The notes under the pieces: model-generated
Seen by the model: only the letters and a program-made list of their open reading frames with translations
The model's database searches: none
What the model was told of the DNA's origin: nothing
Origin: Weissella paramesenteroides ATCC 33313
Lineage (GTDB): Bacteria > Bacillota > Bacilli > Lactobacillales > Lactobacillaceae
Direction: 5' to 3'
Assembly (NCBI RefSeq): GCF_000160575.1
Contig: NZ_GG697130.1
Coordinates: 134,071-198,070 of the forward strand
Length of the DNA: 64,000 bases
Part shown: piece after piece, positions 9,886-18,715 of the stretch
How the letters are laid out: every line of letters begins with the position of its first letter
Numbering within the stretch: position 1 is the stretch's first letter
Program-made: the position numbers and the translations under genes

Positions 9886-10671
9886 CTATTTTTTAATGAC
9901 TGCCATTGTTATTCGCCATTTATCTTTTTTAGTTAAGCCATTAAGCTCGTCAATTTTTAGACGACCATACTTTCGTACAGAGACTAAATCATTAACTGCT
10001 AGAACATAATCGGGCTTATTAATATCAGTCCAATTAACACGCACTAAGTCATGCTCAATCATCTGCTTCGCATGGTTCCTAGAAATATTATACCCATTTG
10101 CGACGATACTATCTAGTCGTAAAGAACTAACTGTCGTATTAATAATTGTCCATTCATCATCAACTACAACGATTTGATTCGCCATCACTTCTTCAAAACG
10201 AACCTTTGCTTTACCAATATGATCTAGATGCCTTAAAATAAATGTCCCTATCGCCTTGGTAGCGACAAAATACCACGTTTCAGCCTCACCCTTAATAATA
10301 TCACCAATACTTTGCCGTGCAATACCATTGTGCATGAAAGTACCCAAAATTGTACTATGATGTAACGTTGCAAATTTTTCAGGATACTTAATTTGAATAA
10401 CCATTAAATCAAAATCATCTTGTATTGGCTCATAATAATTTGGTGCAATCAATAATCTTTGATTTTCCGCATTTTGATAGCCACCATATTGAAATACTTT
10501 TAAATCATCTTGCTGATTAACCAAAGTTTTTAGAATATAAATCTCTCTTGGGTTTAAAAAATTCGTCAAGACTGGACGATATTCATCCAATACCTGACGA
10601 ACCAAGCCTTCCGCTAAATTAAGAAACGTGGCTTCATTAGGGCGGAAATGTTGTGCTACATTATCAACCAT
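9886..10671 (-). CDS. ylmH: YlmH-type S4-domain RNA-binding protein
   Basis: The 261-residue protein has a C-terminal S4 RNA-binding domain (about residues 180-245, with RLDSIVANGYNISRNHAKQMI and the following VNW strand). Its N-terminal region begins QHFRPNEATFLNLAEGLV, as in the YlmH family encoded in Gram-positive division clusters. B. subtilis YlmH has been linked to rescue of stalled 50S subunits (ribosome-associated quality control); its genomic link to division remains unexplained. It follows yggT by 8 bases and precedes divIVA by 14, so it is cotranscribed with both. Confidence 0.93.
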   Translation of the reverse strand: MVDNVAQHFRPNEATFLNLAEGLVRQVLDEYRPVLTNFLNPREIYILKTLVNQQDDLKVFQYGGYQNAENQRLLIAPNYYEPIQDDFDLMVIQIKYPEKFATLHHSTILGTFMHNGIARQSIGDIIKGEAETWYFVATKAIGTFILRHLDHIGKAKVRFEEVMANQIVVVDDEWTIINTTVSSLRLDSIVANGYNISRNHAKQMIEHDLVRVNWTDINKPDYVLAVNDLVSVRKYGRLKIDELNGLTKKDKWRITMAVIKK

Positions 10672-10679
10672 AATCTTCT

Positions 10680-10943
10680 CTATATCATTGTTCGAGCAAT
10701 TGCTTGCAATCCCATTTCAGCTGCTTGCAATAGAATCAATCCAACCAATGGTGTTAAATCAATTATGCCAATAACTGGTATAAATCGTCGTAATGGATTC
10801 AAAATTAGCCCTGATATTCGACCTAGTAATTGACCCAATGATGATTGTTGTGCCCCAGGTAACCAAGACATCAAAACCCAAATAACGATTATAAATTCTA
10901 GTGCTCGAAGTAGCAAATTTAATAATCCAAGGATTGTTAACAT
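10680..10943 (-). CDS. YggT/YlmG-family membrane protein
   Basis: This 87-residue protein has two hydrophobic segments (about residues 2-27 and 60-84) around a short loop containing SWLPGAQQSSLGQLLGRISGLILNPLRRFIP, split here only for description; the NPLRRFIPV-type motif is characteristic of the YggT family. These small integral membrane proteins occur beside sepF in Gram-positive division clusters and in chloroplasts, where a homologue affects thylakoid or nucleoid organisation. No enzymatic role is known. The start follows an AGGTGG ribosome binding site, 11 bases after sepF. Confidence 0.93.
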   Translation of the reverse strand: MLTILGLLNLLLRALEFIIVIWVLMSWLPGAQQSSLGQLLGRISGLILNPLRRFIPVIGIIDLTPLVGLILLQAAEMGLQAIARTMI

Positions 10944-10954
10944 ATTACCACCTA

Positions 10955-11407
10955 TTAATTAAATTGTTGTCCGAGATTTTGAGAAATTGTTCCCGAAATC
11001 TCGAAGTTATGCGGGGTTGCCAAAAAGATTCTTTCACCAACTCGCTCAATTGTACCATCAACTGCAAATGCTGTACCACCCAGGTAATCTAAAATACGCT
11101 TACCTGTATTTTCATCGATTGATCCCAAGTTGACAATAACGGCTTCACCACCAAGTAATTGCGTCGCAATTGTCTGGGCATCTGCATATGTACGTGGTTC
11201 ATACAAGGCGATTTTAGCTGGATCATCTCTTGAACCATCCATTTTAATAACATTTGCACGTCGTTCATTGGTTGGTCGAGTCGCATTGTTATTTGACTCC
11301 GCAAAATTAGCTGCCTTTTGGTCTTCTTGACTACTTTCGGAATCTTCATCTTCATAATAATAATTATCATCGACGCCAAAAATATAATCTTTAAACTTAA
11401 ATGCCAT
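10955..11407 (-). CDS. sepF: SepF, FtsZ-interacting division protein
   Basis: The 150-residue protein begins MAFKFKDYIFGVDD, the amphipathic membrane-binding end of SepF, continues through an acidic low-complexity linker, and ends in the SepF core (KIALYEPRTYADAQTIATQL, then IVNLGSIDENTGKRILDYLGG). SepF polymerises into rings, binds the FtsZ C-terminal peptide and tethers the Z-ring to membrane, in parallel with FtsA. Length and domain order are normal. It lies 11 bases downstream of ftsZ with an AAGGAGA ribosome binding site. Confidence 0.96.
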   Translation of the reverse strand: MAFKFKDYIFGVDDNYYYEDEDSESSQEDQKAANFAESNNNATRPTNERRANVIKMDGSRDDPAKIALYEPRTYADAQTIATQLLGGEAVIVNLGSIDENTGKRILDYLGGTAFAVDGTIERVGERIFLATPHNFEISGTISQNLGQQFN

Positions 11408-11418
11408 GACCAGTCTCC

Positions 11419-12672
11419 TTACTTGTCACCACGCTTCATCCAATTGAAGTAAGCTGGGCGCTCAATTTCTTCATCAGATGAGCTTGGTTGTGACGGTGCT
11501 GATTGTTGAGCTGGTGCAGCTGACTGTACAGGTGCACTTTGTTGTTGTGGTGCTTGAGATTGTTCAGAAGGTGTTCCCCAATCAGCAAACGGATCATTGT
11601 TGACCACTGGCTGTTGTGCTTGTGGTTGTGCTTGTTGCATTGGTTGTTCTGAAACAGCTTGGAATGGACTAGCTTGTTGGTTAGATCCTAAGTTTATTTC
11701 TGGTCGCGGTGTCTGTGGACGATCAATACCAGTTGCGATAACTGTGACAACCAAATCACCTTCCATTTCCATATCAATGGTTGTACCAAAGATAATATCA
11801 ACGTCTGTTCCTGATGCTTGTGCAATTGTTTCAGAAGCTTCTTGAGCCTCGAACAATGACATATCAGCACCACCCTTAACGGAAAGCAACACATTTGTTG
11901 CCCCTTCAATTTTTGCTTCTAGCAAAGGTGAAGCAATTGCTTTACGAGTTGCCTCGGCAGCACGATTCTCCCCTGATGCAGAACCAATTCCCATCAAAGC
12001 AGTCCCTTGACCGGCCATTGCAGTCTTAACATCCGCAAAGTCAAGATTAATAATACCCGGCTTGGTAATCAAATCTGAAATTCCTGACACACCCTGTAGT
12101 AGGACGTCATCGACCATCTTGAAGGCTTCCATGATAGGTGCCTTTTTATCAACAATTTGTAACAAATTATTGTTGGCAATAACAATCAACGTATCGACGT
12201 TATCTTTTAGTTTAGCTAATCCCTCGGCTGCAGACTTTCCACGTCTTGGTCCTTCAAAAGAGAATGGACGTGTCACAACACCAATCGTTAGCGCGCCAGA
12301 ATCCTTAGCAATCTTGGCAATGACAGGAGCAGCACCAGTTCCAGTACCACCACCCATTCCAGCGGTAACAAAGACCATGTCAGCACCTTGTAGTGCTTCA
12401 GTTAGTTCTTGTTCGCTTTCCTTAGCTGCTGCTTCACCAACTTCAGGACGTGCACCCGCACCTAATCCACGAGTGGCTTTTGATCCAATTTGGATCTTAT
12501 TTTCTGCTGAAGAACGATCAAGAGCTTGTGCATCAGTGTTAGCAACGATAAACTCCACACCTTCTACACCATCAGTTACCATTTGGTTTACGGCATTTCC
12601 ACCACCGCCACCAACTCCGATGACCTTAATCGTTGCACCGTATTCTTGGTTCATGTCCATTTGCAAATCCAT
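11419..12672 (-). CDS. ftsZ: Cell division protein FtsZ
   Basis: The 417-residue tubulin-like GTPase forms the Z-ring at midcell. The GTP-binding loop GGGTGTG lies at about residues 107-113, preceded by AMGGGG-like loops at the N-terminus ([15 protein letters not shown]) and followed by the T7 loop [11 protein letters not shown]. After the globular domain there is a Q/A/P/S-rich linker of about 90 residues, then the conserved C-terminal peptide ([11 protein letters not shown]) that binds FtsA and SepF. The start is fixed by AAAGGAG six bases upstream. It lies 29 bases after ftsA in the division cluster. Confidence 0.98.
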   Translation of the reverse strand: MDLQMDMNQEYGATIKVIGVGGGGGNAVNQMVTDGVEGVEFIVANTDAQALDRSSAENKIQIGSKATRGLGAGARPEVGEAAAKESEQELTEALQGADMVFVTAGMGGGTGTGAAPVIAKIAKDSGALTIGVVTRPFSFEGPRRGKSAAEGLAKLKDNVDTLIVIANNNLLQIVDKKAPIMEAFKMVDDVLLQGVSGISDLITKPGIINLDFADVKTAMAGQGTALMGIGSASGENRAAEATRKAIASPLLEAKIEGATNVLLSVKGGADMSLFEAQEASETIAQASGTDVDIIFGTTIDMEMEGDLVVTVIATGIDRPQTPRPEINLGSNQQASPFQAVSEQPMQQAQPQAQQPVVNNDPFADWGTPSEQSQAPQQQSAPVQSAAPAQQSAPSQPSSSDEEIERPAYFNWMKRGDK

Positions 12673-12701
12673 ATTGAGCTCCTTTTTAGTTAATTTATGA
12701 A

Positions 12702-14063
12702 TTAGTCAAAGAACTCCGCAAAGAAATTCTTAATCCTATTTTTCTTCTTAGGTTGTTCTTCATCAGTTACTTCAGTCGACTCGGCCTTTTCAGGTTCATT
12801 TTGAGGGGCACGTTGTTGTTCGACCTTTTGCTTTTTCTTTTCATTGCGTCTATCACGAGGCAACTGTGCTCCCATACTAGGCTGTCCGAGAACAATAAGT
12901 GGTAGCCCATATAAAGCTTGTTTTACAATTAATTGAATTGGTGTTTGCTGTGCAGCATAGTGTACTAACGCCCATGCGCCAGCATAACCAGGATGGCGTA
13001 GTCCAATATCATCAGGTGTAAATAATTTTGTCTGAACGTTATAAGTTTCATGAATGGCTTGTGTCATGCCACGTAGAGCAGCACCACCACCCGTTACGAT
13101 AACGCCACCTGGCATTTGAAATGCACCAACCAAGTCTAGCTTTTCACCAAGCTTTCCTAAGATTTGCATAACTCTTGCTTCAATAATTTGTGCTAATAAC
13201 GTTTCTGAAATTTGTTCAGGTTCTTCAGCACTGACCTTCTTGATAACCAGCTGATTTTCCTCTTGAGCTAACTTTGACAAAGCAAATCCCGAATCAAGCT
13301 TTAACATATCTGCATCATGTAGTCCCAATTCAAGGACTGCACTAATATCTCGAGAAATGTTGTCGCTTCCTGCAGGGAATGATGACAAAAACTTTAATTG
13401 ATGCTCATGAACAACAGTTGCTGAAGTTTGTCCAGCACCCATATCTAACAAAATTGTGCCAAATTCTTGTTGGCCATCATCCAGCAATGTCTTACTATAT
13501 GCCAATGGTGCCAAAACAAAATCACGAAGCTGTAGTCCAGCCTTATTAATGGCAAGGCGCAAGTTCCCCATGACATTTCTTGGCGCCGTGTAGGCAATAC
13601 CATGCATTGCCAAACGCATGCCCACCATATCATTTGGATCTTGGATGCCATCAAAATCATCGACTACAAACTCAGTCGGAATTAACTCAACTACTTCACG
13701 GTCTGAAGGCAATTGTATCTTAATTGCTTCCTGTACAGTATTAGCAACATCTTCATACGAAATATGTTGACTATCTTGTACTGTAACAGTACCTTTTACG
13801 TGTTGAATTTGAATGTTGCTTGCAGGTAAACTCGCAACAACTTCAGTTATCGGTTGCTCAGTCTGCTCGTTTATTTGTGCTACTGCTTGACGAATATCGG
13901 TCGCTGTTGCATCAATATCAACAACAACGCCCTTCTTTACACCGTGTGCAACAGATCGACCAACCGCTACAATATTAGCCTGTTGATCTCTAACATCTGC
14001 TGCTAGCACTTTAATGGTGTTAGTCCCAACATCAAGACCAACAATTAATCCATGGTTGGCCAT
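12702..14063 (-). CDS. ftsA: Cell division protein FtsA
   Basis: The 453-residue actin-like protein anchors FtsZ filaments to the membrane and recruits later division proteins. The phosphate-1 motif [15 protein letters not shown] is at the N-terminus and the adenosine-type motif [13 protein letters not shown] around residue 330. The C-terminal tail ([14 protein letters not shown]) is the amphipathic membrane-targeting helix. I start at the ATG at 14063, directly behind a strong AAAGGAGG site, rather than at an upstream in-frame codon at 14087 that has no site. A 107-base gap before it may contain a promoter for ftsAZ. Confidence 0.96.
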   Translation of the reverse strand: MANHGLIVGLDVGTNTIKVLAADVRDQQANIVAVGRSVAHGVKKGVVVDIDATATDIRQAVAQINEQTEQPITEVVASLPASNIQIQHVKGTVTVQDSQHISYEDVANTVQEAIKIQLPSDREVVELIPTEFVVDDFDGIQDPNDMVGMRLAMHGIAYTAPRNVMGNLRLAINKAGLQLRDFVLAPLAYSKTLLDDGQQEFGTILLDMGAGQTSATVVHEHQLKFLSSFPAGSDNISRDISAVLELGLHDADMLKLDSGFALSKLAQEENQLVIKKVSAEEPEQISETLLAQIIEARVMQILGKLGEKLDLVGAFQMPGGVIVTGGGAALRGMTQAIHETYNVQTKLFTPDDIGLRHPGYAGAWALVHYAAQQTPIQLIVKQALYGLPLIVLGQPSMGAQLPRDRRNEKKKQKVEQQRAPQNEPEKAESTEVTDEEQPKKKNRIKNFFAEFFD

Positions 14064-14118
14064 CTTAATTCCTCCTTTGACTACCATACAAAATGTTTAA
14101 ATAAATAAACAATTCTTT

Positions 14119-14127
14119 AAGAATAAT
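14119..14127 (-). promoter_or_regulatory. Candidate internal promoter for ftsA-ftsZ
   Basis: The 107-base gap between divIB and ftsA reads TGGTATTAT on the minus strand, an extended -10 element, about 60 bases before the ftsA start. No clear -35 box is visible, so this is tentative. Confidence 0.3.
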
Positions 14128-14170
14128 ACCATACTTTGGGGGCATTCTTCCAGACCTGCACCCAGTTTTA

Positions 14171-15136
14171 TTAATCATATGGTTTAAAATATGCACCAAC
14201 TTGTAAATCTGCTACCCCGGTTTGTTTTAATTGTGCCACCATACCTGGATAGTACTTCATCTTCTTTGATAATTCATCTGCGCTAATTAGCACTTCATTA
14301 CCATCATTCATATAAATCAATAAACGTTGATTGTTTTGACTATTTGGTGACCAAACTATTTCCGATACTGCATGTCTTAATGGATCGGAAAGTTTACCAA
14401 ATTCCGCTAACGTTTTGCGTAACTGTTTATCAGACGTGAAACCATCGTATAATGGCAACCCACCTACCTGTTGGTTACTTAGCCCTTGATTCAACATACT
14501 GCCATTCTCTAATATTGGATAATATTTATTACCAGCCTTAACATAGCCGACTTTTACAATTTCGTCGACCTTGACCTGTAAAGTATTATCTGATTTTATT
14601 GATAATTTCAGATGATTGATTTGTGGATTTTTACGTTTAGCCTCTTGACTAAAATAATCACTCTGATTTACTGTCGCTAGCAATGATTGGCCTGTTCTCA
14701 ATCCTGCTGCGTTCAATACCGTTTTATCAGAAAGTTCATGAGTACCGACAACTTCATAACGTTGGACCTGTCCATTTGGTGAAATGAGGTAAATCAAACC
14801 TGCAGCCATAATCACTAAAATAACAATGGTTTTAATCGCTGCCCATTCATGAGCAAATAACAATGGTGTTCTTTTCAAGTGTGGGCGCTTTGAAGATTTA
14901 ATCTTTTCTTCATCAACCGTTGTAATAGCACTTGGTTTATCTTGTTTTTCTTCAGATCTCTTAACGTTATTTACTTGCGTTGGTTCGGATTGAGAATGTG
15001 TTTCATCTGTTTTTTTTGACCGCTTTGGCTTTGATGACTCAACCTTCCCTGATAATAAAGCATCTAAATGTGCCTGAATATCAGAGGAATTCGCATTGTC
15101 GCTGTCGTTATGCGGATTTTCTTTTTTATCAGTCAT
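14171..15136 (-). CDS. divIB: Cell division protein DivIB/FtsQ
   Basis: The 321-residue bitopic protein has a long charged cytoplasmic tail (about residues 1-90, rich in K, S, D, E), one membrane segment (IKTIVILVIMAAGLIYLI, about 97-116), then an extracellular POTRA domain beginning QRYEVVGTHELSDKTVLNAAGL and a beta domain. It forms the FtsQ(DivIB)-FtsB(DivIC)-FtsL complex that controls septal wall synthesis. It lies between murG and ftsA as in most Lactobacillales, with an AGGAGG ribosome binding site. Confidence 0.95.
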   Translation of the reverse strand: MTDKKENPHNDSDNANSSDIQAHLDALLSGKVESSKPKRSKKTDETHSQSEPTQVNNVKRSEEKQDKPSAITTVDEEKIKSSKRPHLKRTPLLFAHEWAAIKTIVILVIMAAGLIYLISPNGQVQRYEVVGTHELSDKTVLNAAGLRTGQSLLATVNQSDYFSQEAKRKNPQINHLKLSIKSDNTLQVKVDEIVKVGYVKAGNKYYPILENGSMLNQGLSNQQVGGLPLYDGFTSDKQLRKTLAEFGKLSDPLRHAVSEIVWSPNSQNNQRLLIYMNDGNEVLISADELSKKMKYYPGMVAQLKQTGVADLQVGAYFKPYD

Positions 15137-15174
15137 CGTAACCTCCTACAATCTCCTCACAGAAATACTTTATT

Positions 15175-16272
15175 TTACTTAATAACGCTCTTAATTAGTG
15201 CGATAAATTGGTCCGCCGCATCAGGAACACCCATTTTCATGGCTGCTTCTGCCATTAATTGCCGCTGTTTTTCATCTGTCATTAGTTGATCAATTGTTCC
15301 AAACAATGTTGTACCAGATAACGATTCTTCTGTAATCATTTCTGCTGCACCAGCATTTGCCAAACTACGTGCATTTTTTGTTTGGTGATCATTTGTTACA
15401 TATGGACTTGGAATAAGAATCATTGGTTTTCCTAAAGCTGTTTGTTCAGCCAAACTTGTGGCACCCGCTCTTCCAACCACTAGAGACACTCTTGGCATTA
15501 ATTGTGGCATGTTACTAATGTATGGTACAACAGCCACGTTATCCGCTGGCACGATATTTTTAGTTCGCATTTCTTGTTGCACATCATCAAATCTTTTAGA
15601 TCCAGTTACAAAGATAACTTGATATGGCTTATCAGCAAAGTTTGGCAATGCTTCAACCATTGAAGCATTGATTTTAATTGCTCCTTGTGAGCCACCAAAA
15701 ACAAGTACTGATGGCTTATCAGGCACTAATCCTAGTTTTTCCCAATCAAAGCTACCCTGCCCATCAACGACTTCTTGTGCTCTTGGATTTCCTACAATTG
15801 TTGCCAAGTTGGCTTTAAAAGCTGGTAAAGCTGCCGGAAAGGCAACCCCAACTTTGGTCACCTTTCGTGCCAAAAACTTATTTGTTACACCAACCACAGA
15901 ATTTTGTTCGTGAATAACAGTAGGGATACCCATTTGTTGGGCCGCATATAATACCGGACCTGAAACATAGCCCCCTGTACCAACAACAACATCTGGTTTA
16001 AAAGCGACTAGATATTTTTTGGCTTCACGTGTTGCCTTTAAAAATAGGTAGATCGTTTTAAAATTATCAAGCGAGAGTGATCGATGGAACCCTTGAACCT
16101 TCAATGATTTGAACTTGAAACCTGCTTTGGGTACAATGCTACCTTCTAACCCGCGTTCGCTACCAATATACAAAACCTCAGTATCAGGTTCTAATGCTTT
16201 TAAGCGCTGAACAGTGGCTAAAGCTGGATAAATGTGACCACCTGTGCCACCACCAGATACAATAATACGCAT
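15175..16272 (-). CDS. murG: MurG, lipid II synthase
   Basis: The 365-residue GT28 glycosyltransferase transfers GlcNAc from UDP-GlcNAc to lipid I on the inner face of the membrane, giving lipid II. The glycine-rich loop GGGTGGHIYPALA begins at residue 7, the second loop FGGSQGA lies near residue 192, and the UDP-GlcNAc-binding segment GRAGATSLAEQTALGKPMILIP near residue 267. Length is typical. It follows murD by 25 bases with a GGGAGGA ribosome binding site. Confidence 0.97.
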   Translation of the reverse strand: MRIIVSGGGTGGHIYPALATVQRLKALEPDTEVLYIGSERGLEGSIVPKAGFKFKSLKVQGFHRSLSLDNFKTIYLFLKATREAKKYLVAFKPDVVVGTGGYVSGPVLYAAQQMGIPTVIHEQNSVVGVTNKFLARKVTKVGVAFPAALPAFKANLATIVGNPRAQEVVDGQGSFDWEKLGLVPDKPSVLVFGGSQGAIKINASMVEALPNFADKPYQVIFVTGSKRFDDVQQEMRTKNIVPADNVAVVPYISNMPQLMPRVSLVVGRAGATSLAEQTALGKPMILIPSPYVTNDHQTKNARSLANAGAAEMITEESLSGTTLFGTIDQLMTDEKQRQLMAEAAMKMGVPDAADQFIALIKSVIK

Positions 16273-16297
16273 AGCTAATCCTCCCTAATTCTTATGT

Positions 16298-17632
16298 TTA
16301 AAACTTAAACTTTTTCACGGCGTCGACAAATAAATTCCCTCTGGTTTCAAAATTAGGAAATTGATCCCATGATGCAGCAGCAGGAGACAATAGAATAACT
16401 TCACCAGCTTCACTTAACTCAAAAGCTGGTTTTACGGCGCTAGGCGCATCTTTGGCATAAAGCACCGGAATACCTATTTTCTTACCAACCGCTGCCAACT
16501 TCTCAGCTGTTTCACCAAAAACAATCAAACCTTTAACATGTTGTTTCATTGCCGATAACAGTCTCATCTGATCATCCCCTCGATCCAATCCACCAGCCAA
16601 TAATATTACTGGCACATTAAATCCAGATAAAGCCATCTCTGTCGCTTCAATATCAGTTGCTTTGGAATCATTATACACTGGCCGATCGTAGAAGTTGCCG
16701 ATAAATTGTAGCCGATGTTCAACACCAGAAAAGCTCCTTAATGCACCAGCAATATTGGTAGTCTCAACCCTCATTAATTTACCGACTGCAATTGCAGCAA
16801 GTGCGTTTTCAATATTATGTGTACCAGGAACGCCTAATTCATCAGCCGCAATGATAAATTCTTCTTTATAGTACAAACTACCATTTTTCAAATAAGCACC
16901 AGCTTCACTGACACCTTTTCTTGAAAACGGAACAATCGTTGCGTTTGTCTGTTCAGCTAAATGACGCCATTCTTCATTATCATAGTTAACAACAAAAAAA
17001 TCAGCTGCTGTTTGGTGCTTTGTAATATTCATTTTAGCAGCAACGTAATTTTCCCGTGTCCCATGAAAATTCAAATGTGAAGCAAAAATATTTGTCAACA
17101 CAGCGATATGTGGTTTTGGTGCTGGCATACCTGTTAGTTGGAAAGAAGATAATTCCGTCACTAATACATCATCCTTTAGCATTTTAGGAGCTACTTCACT
17201 AACAGGAGTGCCAATATTTCCGGCAACCAATACATGGCCATCGCCTGTTTGCGTTCTTAGAACTGATGCAATCATTTCCGTCGTCGTTGTCTTACCATTT
17301 GAACCAGTGACCGCAATCCAATTTTCTTGAATATATTTTTGAGCAAGGGCTACTTCAACCACAATTGGAATATGTCGTTCTTCTGCAGCAGTTAGTATAG
17401 GAATTGTGTATGGAATTCCCGGATTTTTTACAATTAAGTCTATATCATTAAGTAATGCCACTGACTGATCAGTCGTAAATTGCACGCCCTTTTCCTTTAA
17501 TGTCATTACTTTTTTATCCGTGCTATCCAGCTTAGGATCCGAAACAATCACTTGAGCGCCTTCATTTTGTAATAGATTGGCTGCAGCTGCTCCAGAACGA
17601 GCAAATCCAATTATTAATACATGTTTATCCAT
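16298..17632 (-). CDS. murD: MurD, UDP-MurNAc-L-alanine:D-glutamate ligase
   Basis: The 444-residue Mur ligase adds D-glutamate to UDP-MurNAc-L-Ala using ATP. The N-terminal Rossmann domain starts VLIIGFARSGAAAANLL, the central ATPase P-loop is VTGSNGKTTTTEMI (near residue 108), and the C-terminal domain includes YNDSKATDIEATEMAL and ILLAGGLDRGDD. Length and order of motifs are normal. It sits between mraY and murG in the wall-precursor part of the cluster. Confidence 0.97.
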   Translation of the reverse strand: MDKHVLIIGFARSGAAAANLLQNEGAQVIVSDPKLDSTDKKVMTLKEKGVQFTTDQSVALLNDIDLIVKNPGIPYTIPILTAAEERHIPIVVEVALAQKYIQENWIAVTGSNGKTTTTEMIASVLRTQTGDGHVLVAGNIGTPVSEVAPKMLKDDVLVTELSSFQLTGMPAPKPHIAVLTNIFASHLNFHGTRENYVAAKMNITKHQTAADFFVVNYDNEEWRHLAEQTNATIVPFSRKGVSEAGAYLKNGSLYYKEEFIIAADELGVPGTHNIENALAAIAVGKLMRVETTNIAGALRSFSGVEHRLQFIGNFYDRPVYNDSKATDIEATEMALSGFNVPVILLAGGLDRGDDQMRLLSAMKQHVKGLIVFGETAEKLAAVGKKIGIPVLYAKDAPSAVKPAFELSEAGEVILLSPAAASWDQFPNFETRGNLFVDAVKKFKF

Positions 17633-17690
17633 TATTAAGAGCCCCTTTTTTTCTTAAGATATGTATATGGGGAATCACACCCCATTATTT

Positions 17691-18686
17691 TTATAAGAAC
17701 CAGATAAGCAGATAAATAACTGCCATAATTAGGCCAATTCCCCAAAAGAAGAAATTAACTTGCCATTCATTCCATGGTTTCTCTGTGTTACCCGTTAAAC
17801 CACCTTTTTCAAAACTATGATGAATAGGTGTCATCAAAAAAATTCGTTTCTTAAAGAAATGAAAACTTGTTACTTGAATAATGACACTTAGGGTCTCAAC
17901 CATAAATACAAACCCAATGATTAGTATCGACCATTCGTGATGAAGTACCAGTGAGTTCATTGCTAAACCGGCTCCTAATGCCAATGATCCTGTATCACCC
18001 ATAAAAATCGTTGCTGGATAATGGTTAAAGAACATGAAGCCAAGCAAGGCACCAATCATTAATCCATCCAATAAGACCATTGTCATATCGCCTTGCACGA
18101 TAGCAATCACTAAATAGGCGACATAAGCGATAATCGCTGTTCCTGATGCTAAGCCATCTAACCCGTCCGTTAAATTAGTTGCATTAGACCAACCGACAAG
18201 CCAGAAAATAGTAAATAATGTGTAAACAATCACACTATGCCATTCTCCTAAACCAAATGGTAGGCTGAGGAAAAAATCAAATTTACCTAAAGCCAACACA
18301 ACAACCCCTAGAATTGCTGCAGCAATTTCTGCAAAAAGCTTAGGCAAAAAGCGTAATCCTTCATCACGATGATTGAAAACTTTGATGCTATCATCAAAAG
18401 CACCCACAATTGCAAAGACCACAATCGCAATCAAAGTTGCCCAGCCTGTTGAAGAAGTATTTTTAGTGATTAACGCTAAAATAATAAAACCAATCACAAC
18501 AACTGGAATAAATCCCGCACCACCCATTGTTGGTGTCCCAGCCTTCGCAGCATGATCAGGTTCATGTTCACCAGTACGCATAACCATCTGGGCTACTTTA
18601 ATTTTTTTAAACCAATCTCGTAGACGAGGTACCACAAGTACCGTAACAATTAGACTAAATAAAAGTCCTACTAAAAAAGTCGACAT
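17691..18686 (-). CDS. mraY: MraY, phospho-MurNAc-pentapeptide transferase
   Basis: The 331-residue polytopic membrane enzyme transfers phospho-MurNAc-pentapeptide to undecaprenyl phosphate, forming lipid I. It has about ten membrane helices, the TPTMGGAGF motif, the catalytic aspartate region NATNLTDGLDGLA, FMGDTGSLALG, and the histidine motif MTPIHHSFEKGG. The ATG at 18686 is preferred because AGGAG lies eight bases upstream; the in-frame GTG at 18707 would put the ribosome binding site inside the gene. It follows pbp2x directly. Confidence 0.97.
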   Translation of the reverse strand: MSTFLVGLLFSLIVTVLVVPRLRDWFKKIKVAQMVMRTGEHEPDHAAKAGTPTMGGAGFIPVVVIGFIILALITKNTSSTGWATLIAIVVFAIVGAFDDSIKVFNHRDEGLRFLPKLFAEIAAAILGVVVLALGKFDFFLSLPFGLGEWHSVIVYTLFTIFWLVGWSNATNLTDGLDGLASGTAIIAYVAYLVIAIVQGDMTMVLLDGLMIGALLGFMFFNHYPATIFMGDTGSLALGAGLAMNSLVLHHEWSILIIGFVFMVETLSVIIQVTSFHFFKKRIFLMTPIHHSFEKGGLTGNTEKPWNEWQVNFFFWGIGLIMAVIYLLIWFL

Positions 18687-18715
18687 TCGACTACTCCTCT
18701 CACTCACCTATATGC

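Noticed and set aside
12062..12700. Long plus-strand frame (212 codons) opposite ftsZ
   Set aside because: It is antisense to a fully supported ftsZ, has no family resemblance and mirrors ftsZ codon bias.
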